From: a virus
Virus record (IMG/VR): IMGVR_UViG_3300009034_000014
Span: 1 to 64,000 of that record
Strand: one strand, 5' to 3'
DNA: 64,000 nt
The position numbers and the translations under genes were made by a program. This document shows positions 1 through 5,975 of this stretch, one piece after another (the first letter of the stretch is position 1; each line of letters begins with the position of its first letter). The notes under the pieces were generated by a model. It did not search any database. It saw only the letters and a list, made by a program, of their open reading frames with translations, and was not told the origin of the DNA.

Positions 1-355
1 TCCGGATCAGCTTCCGGCAAAATGTTCTGTTGGCGGCGTGGCCGGCGGCCCTGGCGTACCCGGCGGCCCTGGCGTACCTGGCGGCGTACCCGGCGGCGTC
101 CCCGGCGGCCCTGGCGGCGTCCCCGGCGGCGGCGGCCCAGGCGGCGTCCCCGGCGGCCCTGGCGGCGACAACTGCCCCGAGGACCCCGGCGGCGGCCAAC
201 TCTTCATCTGTAGCCTCGCCTCGCAACCAAGCGCGCTTCACGCGGATCGCGTCCCAACTCCGCTTGTCCGGCTCACGCCCGGCCTTGCGCTCTCGCTTCA
301 GCGCCCACTCGGCGCACCAGCACGCAAACTCGTGTAGGATCGGGGCCGGAATCAT
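1..355 (-). pseudogene. 3' half of a frameshifted Ala-rich family gene, runs off the window
   Basis: This is the C-terminal half of the paralog of the gene at 2825-3415, in a different frame from its N-terminal half at 352-564. It can restart at ATG 355, which overlaps the stop of the N-terminal piece and follows a GAGG. It reads MIPAPILHEF, continues through a block nearly identical to the intact copy, then enters a tail made almost wholly of Ala, Gly, Arg and Tyr. The tail ends AANRTFCRKLIR as in the other copy. The DNA of the tail (about 30-180) is extremely GC-rich and repeats units such as CGGCGGCCCTGGCGTAC. Function unknown. Confidence 0.6.
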
Positions 356-564
356 CTCCTCACGAAGCACCACCCAAGCACCACCCAGAACCGATCCACA
401 ATCGGTACTCGCCGCATTCGCAAAATTTCCAGGGCGGTTAGATACTTCTTCCTGCCAAACAGCTCTCGGATATATCTCTCGTTGTAGGGTCCATGCGTCT
501 GCTTGCGCAAACCGCAGGGTTTCCAAGAAATCACATCCGTGACCGTGCAACGTAGCTTCTTCAT
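352..564 (-). pseudogene. N-terminal fragment (70 aa) of the Ala-rich family protein
   Basis: Starts MKKLRCTVTDVISW with GGAGGG just upstream of ATG 564, the same start and ribosome site as the intact paralog (start 3415). The reading frame breaks at a tandem 11 bp duplication (AAGCACCACCC at 365-375 and 376-386) and stops at 352. It keeps eleven codons (RMRRVPIVDRF) that the intact copy lacks. The two pieces are linked by an ATGA overlap, so they could still be translated as two coupled polypeptides. Function unknown. Confidence 0.6.
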
Positions 565-620
565 TTTCCCTCCAGCCTCCGGATCAGCTTCTGGCAAAAA
601 AAAGTACGGTCCGTTTCCAT
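561..620 (-). pseudogene. 19-codon relic of a third Ala-rich family copy
   Basis: A mini-ORF METDRTFFCQKLIRRLEGK carries the family's C-terminal signature (FCxKLIRxLEG), but nothing else of the family lies upstream. Its stop overlaps the ATG at 564 (ATGA). I read it as the tail end of a deleted third tandem copy. The start at 620 sits too close to its GGGAGG to be convincing. Confidence 0.4.
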
Positions 621-630
621 CCTCCCACCA

Positions 631-828
631 CTAGAACAGCCTTCCTTGTCCCAGCTTCGGCGTAAATTCGTCGCAGACCTCGTCATCCTCAATGCGGACC
701 TTACTAGTTGTGGAACACACGCCTATCTGTATTCGTTTACCACCCTCAGTGTGGGTCCCGTAATTATGCTCAAACCCATCGTCCTCAATCATGGTATCTT
801 TCCATGCTTTGCAATCGCCGCAAGTCAA
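631..828 (-). CDS. small Cys-containing hypothetical protein (65 aa)
   Basis: Begins MTCGDCKAWK and has two further cysteines (IGVCSTTS, DDEVCDEF), an arrangement compatible with one metal site. Acidic overall. ATG 828 overlaps the stop of the preceding gene by ATGA, so the two are translationally coupled. I do not recognise the family. Confidence 0.6.
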   Translation of the reverse strand: MTCGDCKAWKDTMIEDDGFEHNYGTHTEGGKRIQIGVCSTTSKVRIEDDEVCDEFTPKLGQGRLF

Positions 829-1046
829 CTTTGCCGCTCCTCCTCTTCCTGCGCGACAATCAGTTCCACGGGCACAACGCCGTAGTCCTTTCTGCTCCCA
901 GGAGCGAGTAGAAGCAGATAGTCAGACATCGCCATCTTGCGTTCTGGGTACAGCATCAAGGTCCCCCGATACCCGAGAGAATCTAGCGGATCGGTGGAGT
1001 CAATTTTCCCGATCATCCACCAGGTTTTTTTGTTGGCTCCGCTCAT
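825..1046 (-). CDS. hypothetical protein (73 aa)
   Basis: Soluble, with no recognisable domain. It begins MSGANKKTWWMIGKID and ends in an acidic stretch (AQEEEERQS). It lies in a chain of tiny, tightly packed genes and is coupled to the next gene by ATGA at 825-828. Function unknown. Confidence 0.6.
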   Translation of the reverse strand: MSGANKKTWWMIGKIDSTDPLDSLGYRGTLMLYPERKMAMSDYLLLLAPGSRKDYGVVPVELIVAQEEEERQS

Positions 1047-1050
1047 GACT

Positions 1051-1272
1051 TCACTTGCTCGGCTCGCGCTTTGCTTTCTTCCGCAACGAACGCGGTTGAG
1101 GTCCGATGAACTGCTTCACGTCGATCCGGAAGTCATCGAGGCCGACCTTTCGCCCAAGATGCTTCTCCGCGACGCGCAGCGCGTCTTCTTTCGCCTCCTT
1201 TGCCGTACGACCAACGCCGGAGTACATGGTTTTGCGATCATAGAGCCTGCAGTTCCAGTACTTAGTTCTCAT
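1051..1272 (-). CDS. small basic hypothetical protein (73 aa)
   Basis: Begins MRTKYWNCRLYDRKTM and ends in a basic tail (RSLRKKAKREPSK). The segment GRTAKEAKEDALRVAEKHL looks helical. ATG 1272 overlaps the upstream stop by ATGA. The basic tail could bind nucleic acid, but this is only inference; family not recognised. Confidence 0.55.
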   Translation of the reverse strand: MRTKYWNCRLYDRKTMYSGVGRTAKEAKEDALRVAEKHLGRKVGLDDFRIDVKQFIGPQPRSLRKKAKREPSK

Positions 1273-1499
1273 TCCCTTACGACCTCCGCGCGTACGATTC
1301 GCGCAACGTCAACGACCTTCTCCGGATCGTTGTCAAGCTGTAGTTCCTGTACACAGTTCACTTCCCGTCCATCCAGTTCGAAATGGGATTCCTTCGTGCC
1401 AGTGAACTCACCGGACAAGTAAACGCCGTCCTTCGTCTCGATGTTCATGTGCCTACCTTGCAGCGGCTTCAGATTCACGTTCCATGCCCATCGTGCCAT
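1269..1499 (-). CDS. possible Sm/LSm-like small protein (76 aa)
   Basis: The start is ATG 1499 (MARWAWN), preceded by GGAGA at good spacing; the frame stays open upstream without a ribosome site. The core resembles an Sm1 motif: short beta strands, an internal DG (TKDGVYLSGEFTG) and a later LDG turn, followed by a short hydrophobic strand (VVDVARIV). Sm/Hfq proteins are RNA-binding rings. The resemblance is by eye only; an unrelated small beta barrel is equally possible. Confidence 0.5.
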   Translation of the reverse strand: MARWAWNVNLKPLQGRHMNIETKDGVYLSGEFTGTKESHFELDGREVNCVQELQLDNDPEKVVDVARIVRAEVVRE

Positions 1500-1522
1500 G
1501 ATAGTTTCTCCTTCCCTGTGGG

Positions 1523-1756
1523 TTAATAGTCGCCAAGGCTTGACAGAAAGAGCGCTATGCTCTCGCATGCCTTGGCGTACTGATCGTAGCATTTCTTGTT
1601 ACAGTAGCGCTTCGGTTTCGGAATCTCCGCGCCACATACCGCGCAGCGATCGCAGCCGAAGAAGGTAATCTCACCGCGCGAACGCAGGCGCTTGAAGAGT
1701 GCGGCTTCCGCAGGATTCATGTACAGACTATCTGATTTTATGAAGCTGTCCATCAT
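1523..1756 (-). CDS. zinc-ribbon-like protein (77 aa)
   Basis: Contains CxxC-x11-CxxxC (CAVCGAEIPKPKRYCNKKC, after an extra Cys in GCDRC), the pattern of a small treble-clef or zinc ribbon. The N-terminal half is helical and charged. A start at ATG 1756 or 1753 is equally possible. One of several small Cys-rich proteins in the early region. Molecular role unknown. Confidence 0.6.
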   Translation of the reverse strand: MMDSFIKSDSLYMNPAEAALFKRLRSRGEITFFGCDRCAVCGAEIPKPKRYCNKKCYDQYAKACESIALFLSSLGDY

Positions 1757-1761
1757 TTACC

Positions 1762-2094
1762 TCAGTCGTTCGCGTAGATCTTCTCCTGGTATCTTCTTTT
1801 CCAGTGCGCGGCCATATCCACCGCGGTGGCCAACTTTCGCTCCACGTTCTCGATCCATTCTACCAAGGTTTCAGATTCGGGATCGTAGTTATGTTTGGCG
1901 GCCGCCTCCTCGATGGATCTCAAGGTTCGCTGTTCTTCGTTCAAGGCAGTGCGGGCTCGATCCAGACTGCGGGCCAAGAACACCATGTAGTCGTGCGCGT
2001 GATTCAGTCCGTCGCGGAGCCCAGGATCCTCCGACCTGCGCTCGGCCTCCTCCGCGCACCAGTCGACTATGCTCATTTTTGGGTCGTCTCCCAT
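1762..2094 (-). CDS. hypothetical helical protein (110 aa)
   Basis: Begins MGDDPKMSIVDWCAEEAERR and is predicted mostly helical from its composition (SLDRARTALNEEQRTLRSIEEAAAKHNYD). The start is ATG 2094, inside a TGATG overlap with the preceding 32-codon gene and 5 nt after GGAG; a GTG three bases upstream is the alternative. Similar helical early proteins are common in phages. Function unknown. Confidence 0.6.
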   Translation of the reverse strand: MGDDPKMSIVDWCAEEAERRSEDPGLRDGLNHAHDYMVFLARSLDRARTALNEEQRTLRSIEEAAAKHNYDPESETLVEWIENVERKLATAVDMAAHWKRRYQEKIYAND

Positions 2095-2192
2095 CACTCA
2101 CTCCTTTTCTGTTTCCCGCCTGATCTCTTCACGTAGATCGTCCAGAAGCGAACAATGTGTTTCTTCGCCCATTCGATCTTGGTCTGGCTCAT
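2094..2192 (-). CDS. tiny basic protein (32 aa)
   Basis: Reads MSQTKIEWAKKHIVRFWTIY and ends in a Lys/Arg-rich tail. ATG 2192 follows GGAGGAG at ideal spacing and overlaps the upstream stop by ATGA; its own stop overlaps the next ATG (TGATG). The double coupling and the strong ribosome site argue that it is translated. Function unknown. Confidence 0.5.
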   Translation of the reverse strand: MSQTKIEWAKKHIVRFWTIYVKRSGGKQKRSE

Positions 2193-2365
2193 GACTCCTC
2201 CCTCCTGAATGCTAGGCGGGGATTCCCCTCGCTCTCTGAAAGAATCATGTAGCCGCAATCACACTCGACGGGCGCGACTCCTCCAGGGGGTAATTCATCC
2301 GCCCAGATCCAGCGCGTCTTGTTCTTGCGCCCACACTCCGGGCAAGTGACTATGTAGGTTGGCAT
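2189..2365 (-). CDS. zinc-ribbon protein (58 aa)
   Basis: MPTYIVTCPECGRKNKTRW followed later by VECDCGYM gives CxxC and CxC pairs, a classic zinc ribbon. The stop overlaps the next start by ATGA. The upstream 29-codon ORF overlaps its first codons in another frame, so translation is probably coupled. Likely a nucleic-acid or protein-binding accessory factor; the role is not defined. Confidence 0.6.
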   Translation of the reverse strand: MPTYIVTCPECGRKNKTRWIWADELPPGGVAPVECDCGYMILSESEGNPRLAFRREES

Positions 2366-2439
2366 TTCTTCGTCCCGTCGATAACTTCCAGCAGTTCGCC
2401 AACACTGTTAGCCCAACTGCTAGCAATATAGATTTTCAT
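2350..2439 (-). CDS. 29-aa ORF resembling the first strand of a deoxyribosyltransferase-like protein
   Basis: Reads MKIYIASSWANSVGELLEVI and stops after 29 codons. The opening MKIYIASSW is the typical first beta strand of phage nucleoside 2-deoxyribosyltransferase-like (Rossmann-like) proteins, which are normally over 100 aa. Here the rest is absent and the frame runs into the zinc-ribbon gene. It is coupled upstream by ATGA. Either a truncated remnant or a leader peptide. Confidence 0.4.
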   Translation of the reverse strand: MKIYIASSWANSVGELLEVIDGTKKCQPT

Positions 2440-2825
2440 ATCCTCATCTCCTGTTGACCGTCGTTTTCCAGTCGGTAGCTGGTATGGCTGAGCAACCCAT
2501 CGCTCTCCACCGTGGTCCAGATCGTACTTATCCCGATCAGTAGCCGCCGGGCCTGGGCCACGTAGGTGCTGACCGTCTTGGCCCGAACCCCCAAGGCTTC
2601 CGCGAGTTCCGACAGGTACATGTACCTGTTTTTTCTCAGAAGCCAGATTAGCCGTTCACTTGGTATTCCTGTCCGCTTCCTGGCCTCTGCGATCTGGCCG
2701 GACTTGAATCCGCGCTCCATGAGCTGCACGTTGTCAAGAGAAGGATCGCTCTGGATCAGAACGGCAATCCGCTCAATCTTCGACTCGCGTTCACGCTTTC
2801 GACAACTTTTATCTTTACCGGCCAT
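2436..2825 (-). CDS. HTH DNA-binding protein (129 aa)
   Basis: The start ATG 2825 has GGGGGAGG upstream and overlaps the stop of the Ala-rich gene (TGATG). The N-terminal half (CRKRERESKIERI, then VQLMERGFKSGQIAEARKRT) matches the short protein at 3441-3650. The C-terminal half contains a helix-turn-helix (MYLSELAEALGVRAKTVSTY, continuing VAQARRLL). A transcription regulator or replication accessory protein is plausible. The long glycine-rich frame upstream of this start is only the antisense of the Ala-rich tail. Confidence 0.65.
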   Translation of the reverse strand: MAGKDKSCRKRERESKIERIAVLIQSDPSLDNVQLMERGFKSGQIAEARKRTGIPSERLIWLLRKNRYMYLSELAEALGVRAKTVSTYVAQARRLLIGISTIWTTVESDGLLSHTSYRLENDGQQEMRI

Positions 2826-3415
2826 CAATTCCTCCCCCGCGGCGGGGAAGGATCCAGCCCGCCGGTTCCCTCCAGCATCCGGATCAGCTTCCGGCAAAAT
2901 GTTCTGTTGGCGGCGTCCCTGGCGGCGTCCGCATCCTCCACCGTCGCCCTCGCCGCCCTCGCCGCCCAAATCGCCGCCATCGCCGCCGGGTCCTCCTCCA
3001 GGGCCGGAGCCGCCGCCAGGGCCGCCGCAACCGCCGCCGCCCTCGCCTCCGCCAACGCCTCCGCCGCCTCCGCCTCCGCCTCCGCCTCCGCCAACTCCTC
3101 GTTGGTAGCAGCCCCGCACAACCAAGCGCGCTTCACGCGGATCGCGTCCCAGCTCCGCTTGTCCGGCTCACGCCCGGCCTTGCGCTCTCGCTTCAGCGCC
3201 CACTCGGCGCACCAGCACGCAAACTCGTGTAGGATCGGGGCCGGAATCATCTCCTCACGAAGCACCACCCACAAAATTTCCAGGGCGGTCAGGTATTTCC
3301 GCCGACCGAACATCTCTCGGATGTACTTTTCATTGTAAGGACCTTCCGCTGGATAGTGTAGCCCGCAGGGTTCCCAGGAAATCACGTCCGTGACCGTGCA
3401 ACGTAGCTTCTTCAT
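2825..3415 (-). CDS. Ala-rich-tail family protein, intact copy (196 aa)
   Basis: The start is ATG 3415 (MKKLRCTVTDVISWEPCGL) with GGAGGG upstream. The N-terminal ~100 residues are conserved with the copy at 352-564. Then comes a low-complexity tail rich in Ala and Glu (EELAEAEAEAEAAEALAEAR), closing with AANRTFCRKLIRMLEG. Compared with the broken copy it lacks 11 codons after TALEIL. Such WCAEWAL...KRAWLxGxATxEEL proteins with Ala repeats occur in many phages, to my knowledge without an assigned role. The tail may form a long helix. Confidence 0.65.
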   Translation of the reverse strand: MKKLRCTVTDVISWEPCGLHYPAEGPYNEKYIREMFGRRKYLTALEILWVVLREEMIPAPILHEFACWCAEWALKRERKAGREPDKRSWDAIRVKRAWLCGAATNEELAEAEAEAEAAEALAEARAAAVAAALAAAPALEEDPAAMAAIWAARAARATVEDADAARDAANRTFCRKLIRMLEGTGGLDPSPPRGRN

Positions 3416-3440
3416 TTTCCCTCCTCTGAACCGCACCTCT

Positions 3441-3650
3441 TCATGCTGCACCATCCATTTCCTCCCGCGTTAACAAAACCGATTGGGGAGGTCTGACTCC
3501 CGTTCGTTGCCTCGCTTCTTCGATCTGCCCGGATCTGAACCCGCGTTCCATGAGCTGCACATTGGTCAGCGAGTGATCACCACGAAGCAGATCAGCAATC
3601 CGCTCGATCCGCTTCTCGCGCTCCTGCTTTCTCCAACTATGATCGGTCAT
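3441..3650 (-). CDS. short paralog of the HTH protein's N-terminal half (69 aa)
   Basis: The start ATG 3650 (MTDHSWRKQEREKRIERIAD) has GAGG upstream. Residues 5-52 align with the first half of the protein at 2436-2825 (VQLMERGFRSGQIEEARQRT), but it ends in a divergent PPQSVLLTREEMDGAA without the helix-turn-helix. It precedes the Ala-rich gene just as its relative follows it, so the locus looks built by segmental duplication. Confidence 0.55.
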   Translation of the reverse strand: MTDHSWRKQEREKRIERIADLLRGDHSLTNVQLMERGFRSGQIEEARQRTGVRPPQSVLLTREEMDGAA

Positions 3651-3692
3651 GCGCTCCTCTACTCGCACCATTCGGATTGATGATCTCGTAAA

Positions 3693-4319
3693 TCATTTTA
3701 CCTCCTCCAGTTTGAAAGCCATTCTGACTAACTCTGGATTGTCCTCGACTCGCTCTCCTGGTTTGCGGTGTAGTTCAGCCCACAGGGAAAAAAAGAATTC
3801 GCGGAATGTCCAATCCTTCGGCACATAGCGCGCGGTTACTGGAATCATCGGTTTTTTGTTTTGGTTTACGATGAGCCGCACTCCTTCTGCTTTCGCCTCT
3901 TCCTCCGTTATATCGTGCAAATGCTCAAGCCTCGCGTCCTCGGTTGCGCGCAGCCAGATACGTGCGTATTTCTTGAACATGAACATAGGTGATCGCCATG
4001 GTCCATGATCGCCTCCGGGTCTGGTCGACCAATAATACTTTGAGAAGTTGTGTGGTGTTTCTCCGCACGGGTAGATCAGTTTCGTTTTTAGTTTGTGTCC
4101 TTGGTGAACTCGATACTCGACGATCCCGCGAACAGTGTGACGACCATAACTTCCCGTACCCTCCTGACACTGGAGCGGACGCCAGGCTTCTTGGATATAG
4201 AGCCTGCGTCCTTTCTTAGTCTTCAGCCATGATCGGTTCAGGCGCCGGGTGACGGTCTTAACCCCATCTAGGATTTCGAGTATCAGGTTATCCCGGAACA
4301 TAATGCCTCGGTCTTTCAT
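3693..4319 (-). CDS. ASCH/PUA-like domain protein (208 aa)
   Basis: The opening (MFRDNLILEILDGVKTVTRR, then LYIQEAWRPL) matches phage ASCH-domain proteins: an N-terminal helix with a basic TxTRR motif, then a beta barrel beginning with a 'QEAWRP' strand. ASCH folds resemble PUA RNA-binding domains. The C-terminal half contains ITEEEAKAEGV and FFFSLWAEL, also seen in phage relatives. ATG 4319 overlaps the upstream stop by ATGA. Probable nucleic-acid binding; substrate unknown. Confidence 0.65.
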   Translation of the reverse strand: MKDRGIMFRDNLILEILDGVKTVTRRLNRSWLKTKKGRRLYIQEAWRPLQCQEGTGSYGRHTVRGIVEYRVHQGHKLKTKLIYPCGETPHNFSKYYWSTRPGGDHGPWRSPMFMFKKYARIWLRATEDARLEHLHDITEEEAKAEGVRLIVNQNKKPMIPVTARYVPKDWTFREFFFSLWAELHRKPGERVEDNPELVRMAFKLEEVK

Positions 4320-4663
4320 GGCGACCAGTACCTCTCTTCCTCGTACTCGTCGTCTTCGGGCTCTGGCTGTAACCGTTTTCGCTGTTGGTCCACAAAGCGA
4401 TCGATGCTCCAGACAACCATGGGATGCGGGCAGTACTTAGCTGCGGCCACCTTGGCTGTTGCTTCGTCCACGATCGTCAACCTGAAAATCGCGTTCTGGC
4501 CCAGCAGCGAGGTATAGCCCGGAGTTTCGTTTCCAGAGTCCACATCCACGCGCACGAAGCTGCACGCACCGATCGTCTGGCCAGTCACTTTGCCCGCGAT
4601 GGTGCCGTGACCAAAGAGTTCAACAACCGCGTATTCGTCGCAGCTCTGTATCTCGCCGTTCAT
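4316..4663 (-). CDS. conserved phage protein, MNGEIQ family (115 aa)
   Basis: Starts MNGEIQSCDEYAVVELFGHG followed by TIAGKVT and a strand-rich body, a recurrent small phage protein I recognise by sequence but without an assigned function. The C-terminus is acidic (PEDDEYEEERYW). I prefer ATG 4663, 9 nt after AGGA; GTG 4669 overlaps the upstream stop and is the alternative. Downstream of leader RNA D in the same transcript. Confidence 0.6.
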   Translation of the reverse strand: MNGEIQSCDEYAVVELFGHGTIAGKVTGQTIGACSFVRVDVDSGNETPGYTSLLGQNAIFRLTIVDEATAKVAAAKYCPHPMVVWSIDRFVDQQRKRLQPEPEDDEYEEERYWSP

Positions 4664-4665
4664 GC

Positions 4666-4884
4666 TCACTGTCCTATCACCGGCTGGAGTATGATCCGGC
4701 CAGGTTTTTCGTTCTCGACGTGCGCCACGATCCAGCTACTGCGTTCTGTCCGCCTCGCACTGCCAGGAAGTTTTCGAACCCAGGTGATCTCAACCTGCGT
4801 GCCTACCGATGGTATAGGCAGCCAGCCCCGTGGTATTTCCTTGGCATCCGAGAATTTCTTAATCTCGCCGGTCTTGGGATCCAT
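4666..4884 (-). CDS. hypothetical small beta protein (72 aa), first gene after leader D
   Basis: MDPKTGEIKKFSDAKEIPRG then alternating strands (VGTQVEITWV, SSWIVAHV, RIILQPV). ATG 4884 follows GAGG at good spacing. It is the first gene of the transcript that begins at the promoter at 5052-5080 and carries a 160 nt structured leader. No family recognised. Confidence 0.6.
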   Translation of the reverse strand: MDPKTGEIKKFSDAKEIPRGWLPIPSVGTQVEITWVRKLPGSARRTERSSWIVAHVENEKPGRIILQPVIGQ

Positions 4885-5045
4885 TTATGCACCTCGTTCC
4901 TAAGCCACTCCACCCCTCTCAACCGGGCCGATGCCCACGGTAGTGGAACCCGGCTGAGAGGGGCTGGTGGCACAAAGTTCCCGAGCTTGACATGCAGACT
5001 CGGAGAGTTGATGCGCGACTTTTTTTTGGATCACCGTGGGCATCG
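4885..5045 (-). ncRNA. structured leader RNA D (loop pairs with the 5' end)
   Basis: In the minus-strand RNA, 4949-4963 pairs with 4913-4927 (15 bp including one G-U; the same pair is A-C on the plus strand). The hairpin loop contains 4929-4941, which is perfectly complementary over 13 nt to 5033-5045. The predicted transcription start is about 5045, so the first 13 nt of the RNA can close a pseudoknot with the loop. No U-tract follows; the ribosome site of the 4884 gene comes next. Not similar to a riboswitch class I know. Confidence 0.5.
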
Positions 5046-5051
5046 TTTTGA

Positions 5052-5080
5052 ATCCTAAATCATTCGATTAGCGATGTCAA
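5052..5080 (-). promoter_or_regulatory. sigma70-like promoter P-D
   Basis: Minus strand: TTGACA (5080-5075), 17 bp spacer, TAGGAT (5057-5052). Predicted start near 5045. It drives the leader and genes from 4884 leftwards. The -35 is a perfect consensus; the -10 matches 4 of 6. Confidence 0.6.
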
Positions 5081-5364
5081 GCTGAAAAGACCTTGTCCTG
5101 AAAAAAATCGACGGTATGGCAGTATCGGAAAAATGACCATCGCAATCCGGTATCGTCTGTTATGATCTCGGTGCGGATGCGCCAGCCCTCTGGACACAGC
5201 TTCCGCGCCCTGGACAACAACGAGGATAGGCTACGCCCGCGACGACCGAATTCTTTTTCCAGCCTTCGGCGGCCGATGGCTCTACCTGTGTTCCGTTTCC
5301 GCTGGAAGTAGCGGATCATCCGTTCAGGTTTTGATAACTTAGTCTTCGTCGTTACTTTAGCCAT
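5077..5364 (-). CDS. small basic, probably DNA-binding protein (95 aa)
   Basis: The start ATG 5364 (MAKVTTKTKLSKPERMIRYF) is the first gene behind promoter P-C; the ribosome site is weak. It contains RRRLEKEFGRRGRSLSSLLS then RARKLCPEGWRI, compatible with a winged-helix recognition helix and wing, and a C-terminal strand (LRWSFFRY). Very rich in Arg/Lys. It ends inside promoter P-D. Function inferred only. Confidence 0.5.
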   Translation of the reverse strand: MAKVTTKTKLSKPERMIRYFQRKRNTGRAIGRRRLEKEFGRRGRSLSSLLSRARKLCPEGWRIRTEIITDDTGLRWSFFRYCHTVDFFQDKVFSA

Positions 5365-5475
5365 TGAAGATCCTAAACCGCCTCTCCCCACTTGGCCGGG
5401 TGACGATCTTGGCAAGGAGCCCCGACCAAGGGGGATCAGCGGAACTGGTTTGAGAATTTGCCAGGATCGTCATCG
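5365..5475 (-). ncRNA. structured leader RNA C (H-type pseudoknot)
   Basis: Stem 1 pairs 5458-5472 with 5401-5415 (14 of 15). The loop segment 5421-5430 can pair with 5391-5400 directly after the stem (10 bp, the one non-Watson-Crick pair being G-U on the minus-strand RNA). Together they give an H-type pseudoknot just upstream of the gene starting at 5364. The predicted transcript start is about 5475, so stem 1 begins within the first few nucleotides. Confidence 0.45.
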
Positions 5476-5481
5476 TTTCGT

Positions 5482-5510
5482 ACCATAGACCACTCAAATG
5501 GTAATGTCAA
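5482..5510 (-). promoter_or_regulatory. sigma70-like promoter P-C
   Basis: Minus strand: TTGACA (5510-5505), 17 bp spacer, TATGGT (5487-5482). It lies immediately after the resolvase gene and upstream of the gene starting at 5364. Flanking sequence (AATGTCAAG) resembles the promoter at 5052-5080. Confidence 0.6.
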
Positions 5511-5519
5511 GTCGAAAGT

Positions 5520-5975
5520 TTAACAATTCCTCCACACGTAAGCCCACCACTGAGCGACGAGCACCGCATCCGCTTCGTCGTCTTCCACTTCCTGCCCGCG
5601 GAAGATACGCGCCAGCTTCTTGATCCCTTCCTTGTCCCCACGCTTCAGCATGTAGTACGCTTGCCAAGTTGCGGGATTGACCACAACGATCTCCATCCCG
5701 CGCAGCTTGGCCAAGATCTCCCAGAGGTACCGGCGGTAGAGCAGAGTCTTGATCCCTTTCGGGTTGCGGGGCTTGCGCTGGCCTTTGTGCGTAATGGTCG
5801 TCGCAATGAATTGATCCTCAATCACCAGAGTCTTGACGAACGAGTATTTCTTGAGCACGTTGAGGATCTTTTCGGTTTCGTCACCGTCCACCACGCCGCT
5901 GCGCTTTATGCAGCCTTCGTAGTACAATGCCCAGCCAGCGCGTTTCCCCGGGTCTATTGCAAGACAACCGCTCAT
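5520..5975 (-). CDS. RuvC-like Holliday junction resolvase (151 aa)
   Basis: RNase H-fold resolvase that would cut branched DNA during recombination or before packaging. Visible motifs are the first acidic residue in LAIDPGKRAGWAL (D8), the second in LVIEDQF (E53) and the terminal acidic cluster VEDDEADAVLVAQ (D133/D136). Length fits the family (150-180 aa). ATG 5975 overlaps the stop of the ATPase gene by ATGA, so it is co-translated with the recombination enzymes. Confidence 0.8.
   Translation of the reverse strand: MSGCLAIDPGKRAGWALYYEGCIKRSGVVDGDETEKILNVLKKYSFVKTLVIEDQFIATTITHKGQRKPRNPKGIKTLLYRRYLWEILAKLRGMEIVVVNPATWQAYYMLKRGDKEGIKKLARIFRGQEVEDDEADAVLVAQWWAYVWRNC

Noticed and set aside
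2436-3125. Long Gly-rich minus-strand frame upstream of the HTH gene and Pro-rich plus-strand frame over the same DNA
   Set aside because: Both are shadows of the Ala-rich tail; the HTH gene has a strong ribosome site at its own ATG 2825.
4986-5014. Plus-strand TTGACA inside leader D
   Set aside because: The -10 at 17 bp is GATGCG and no plus-strand gene follows.
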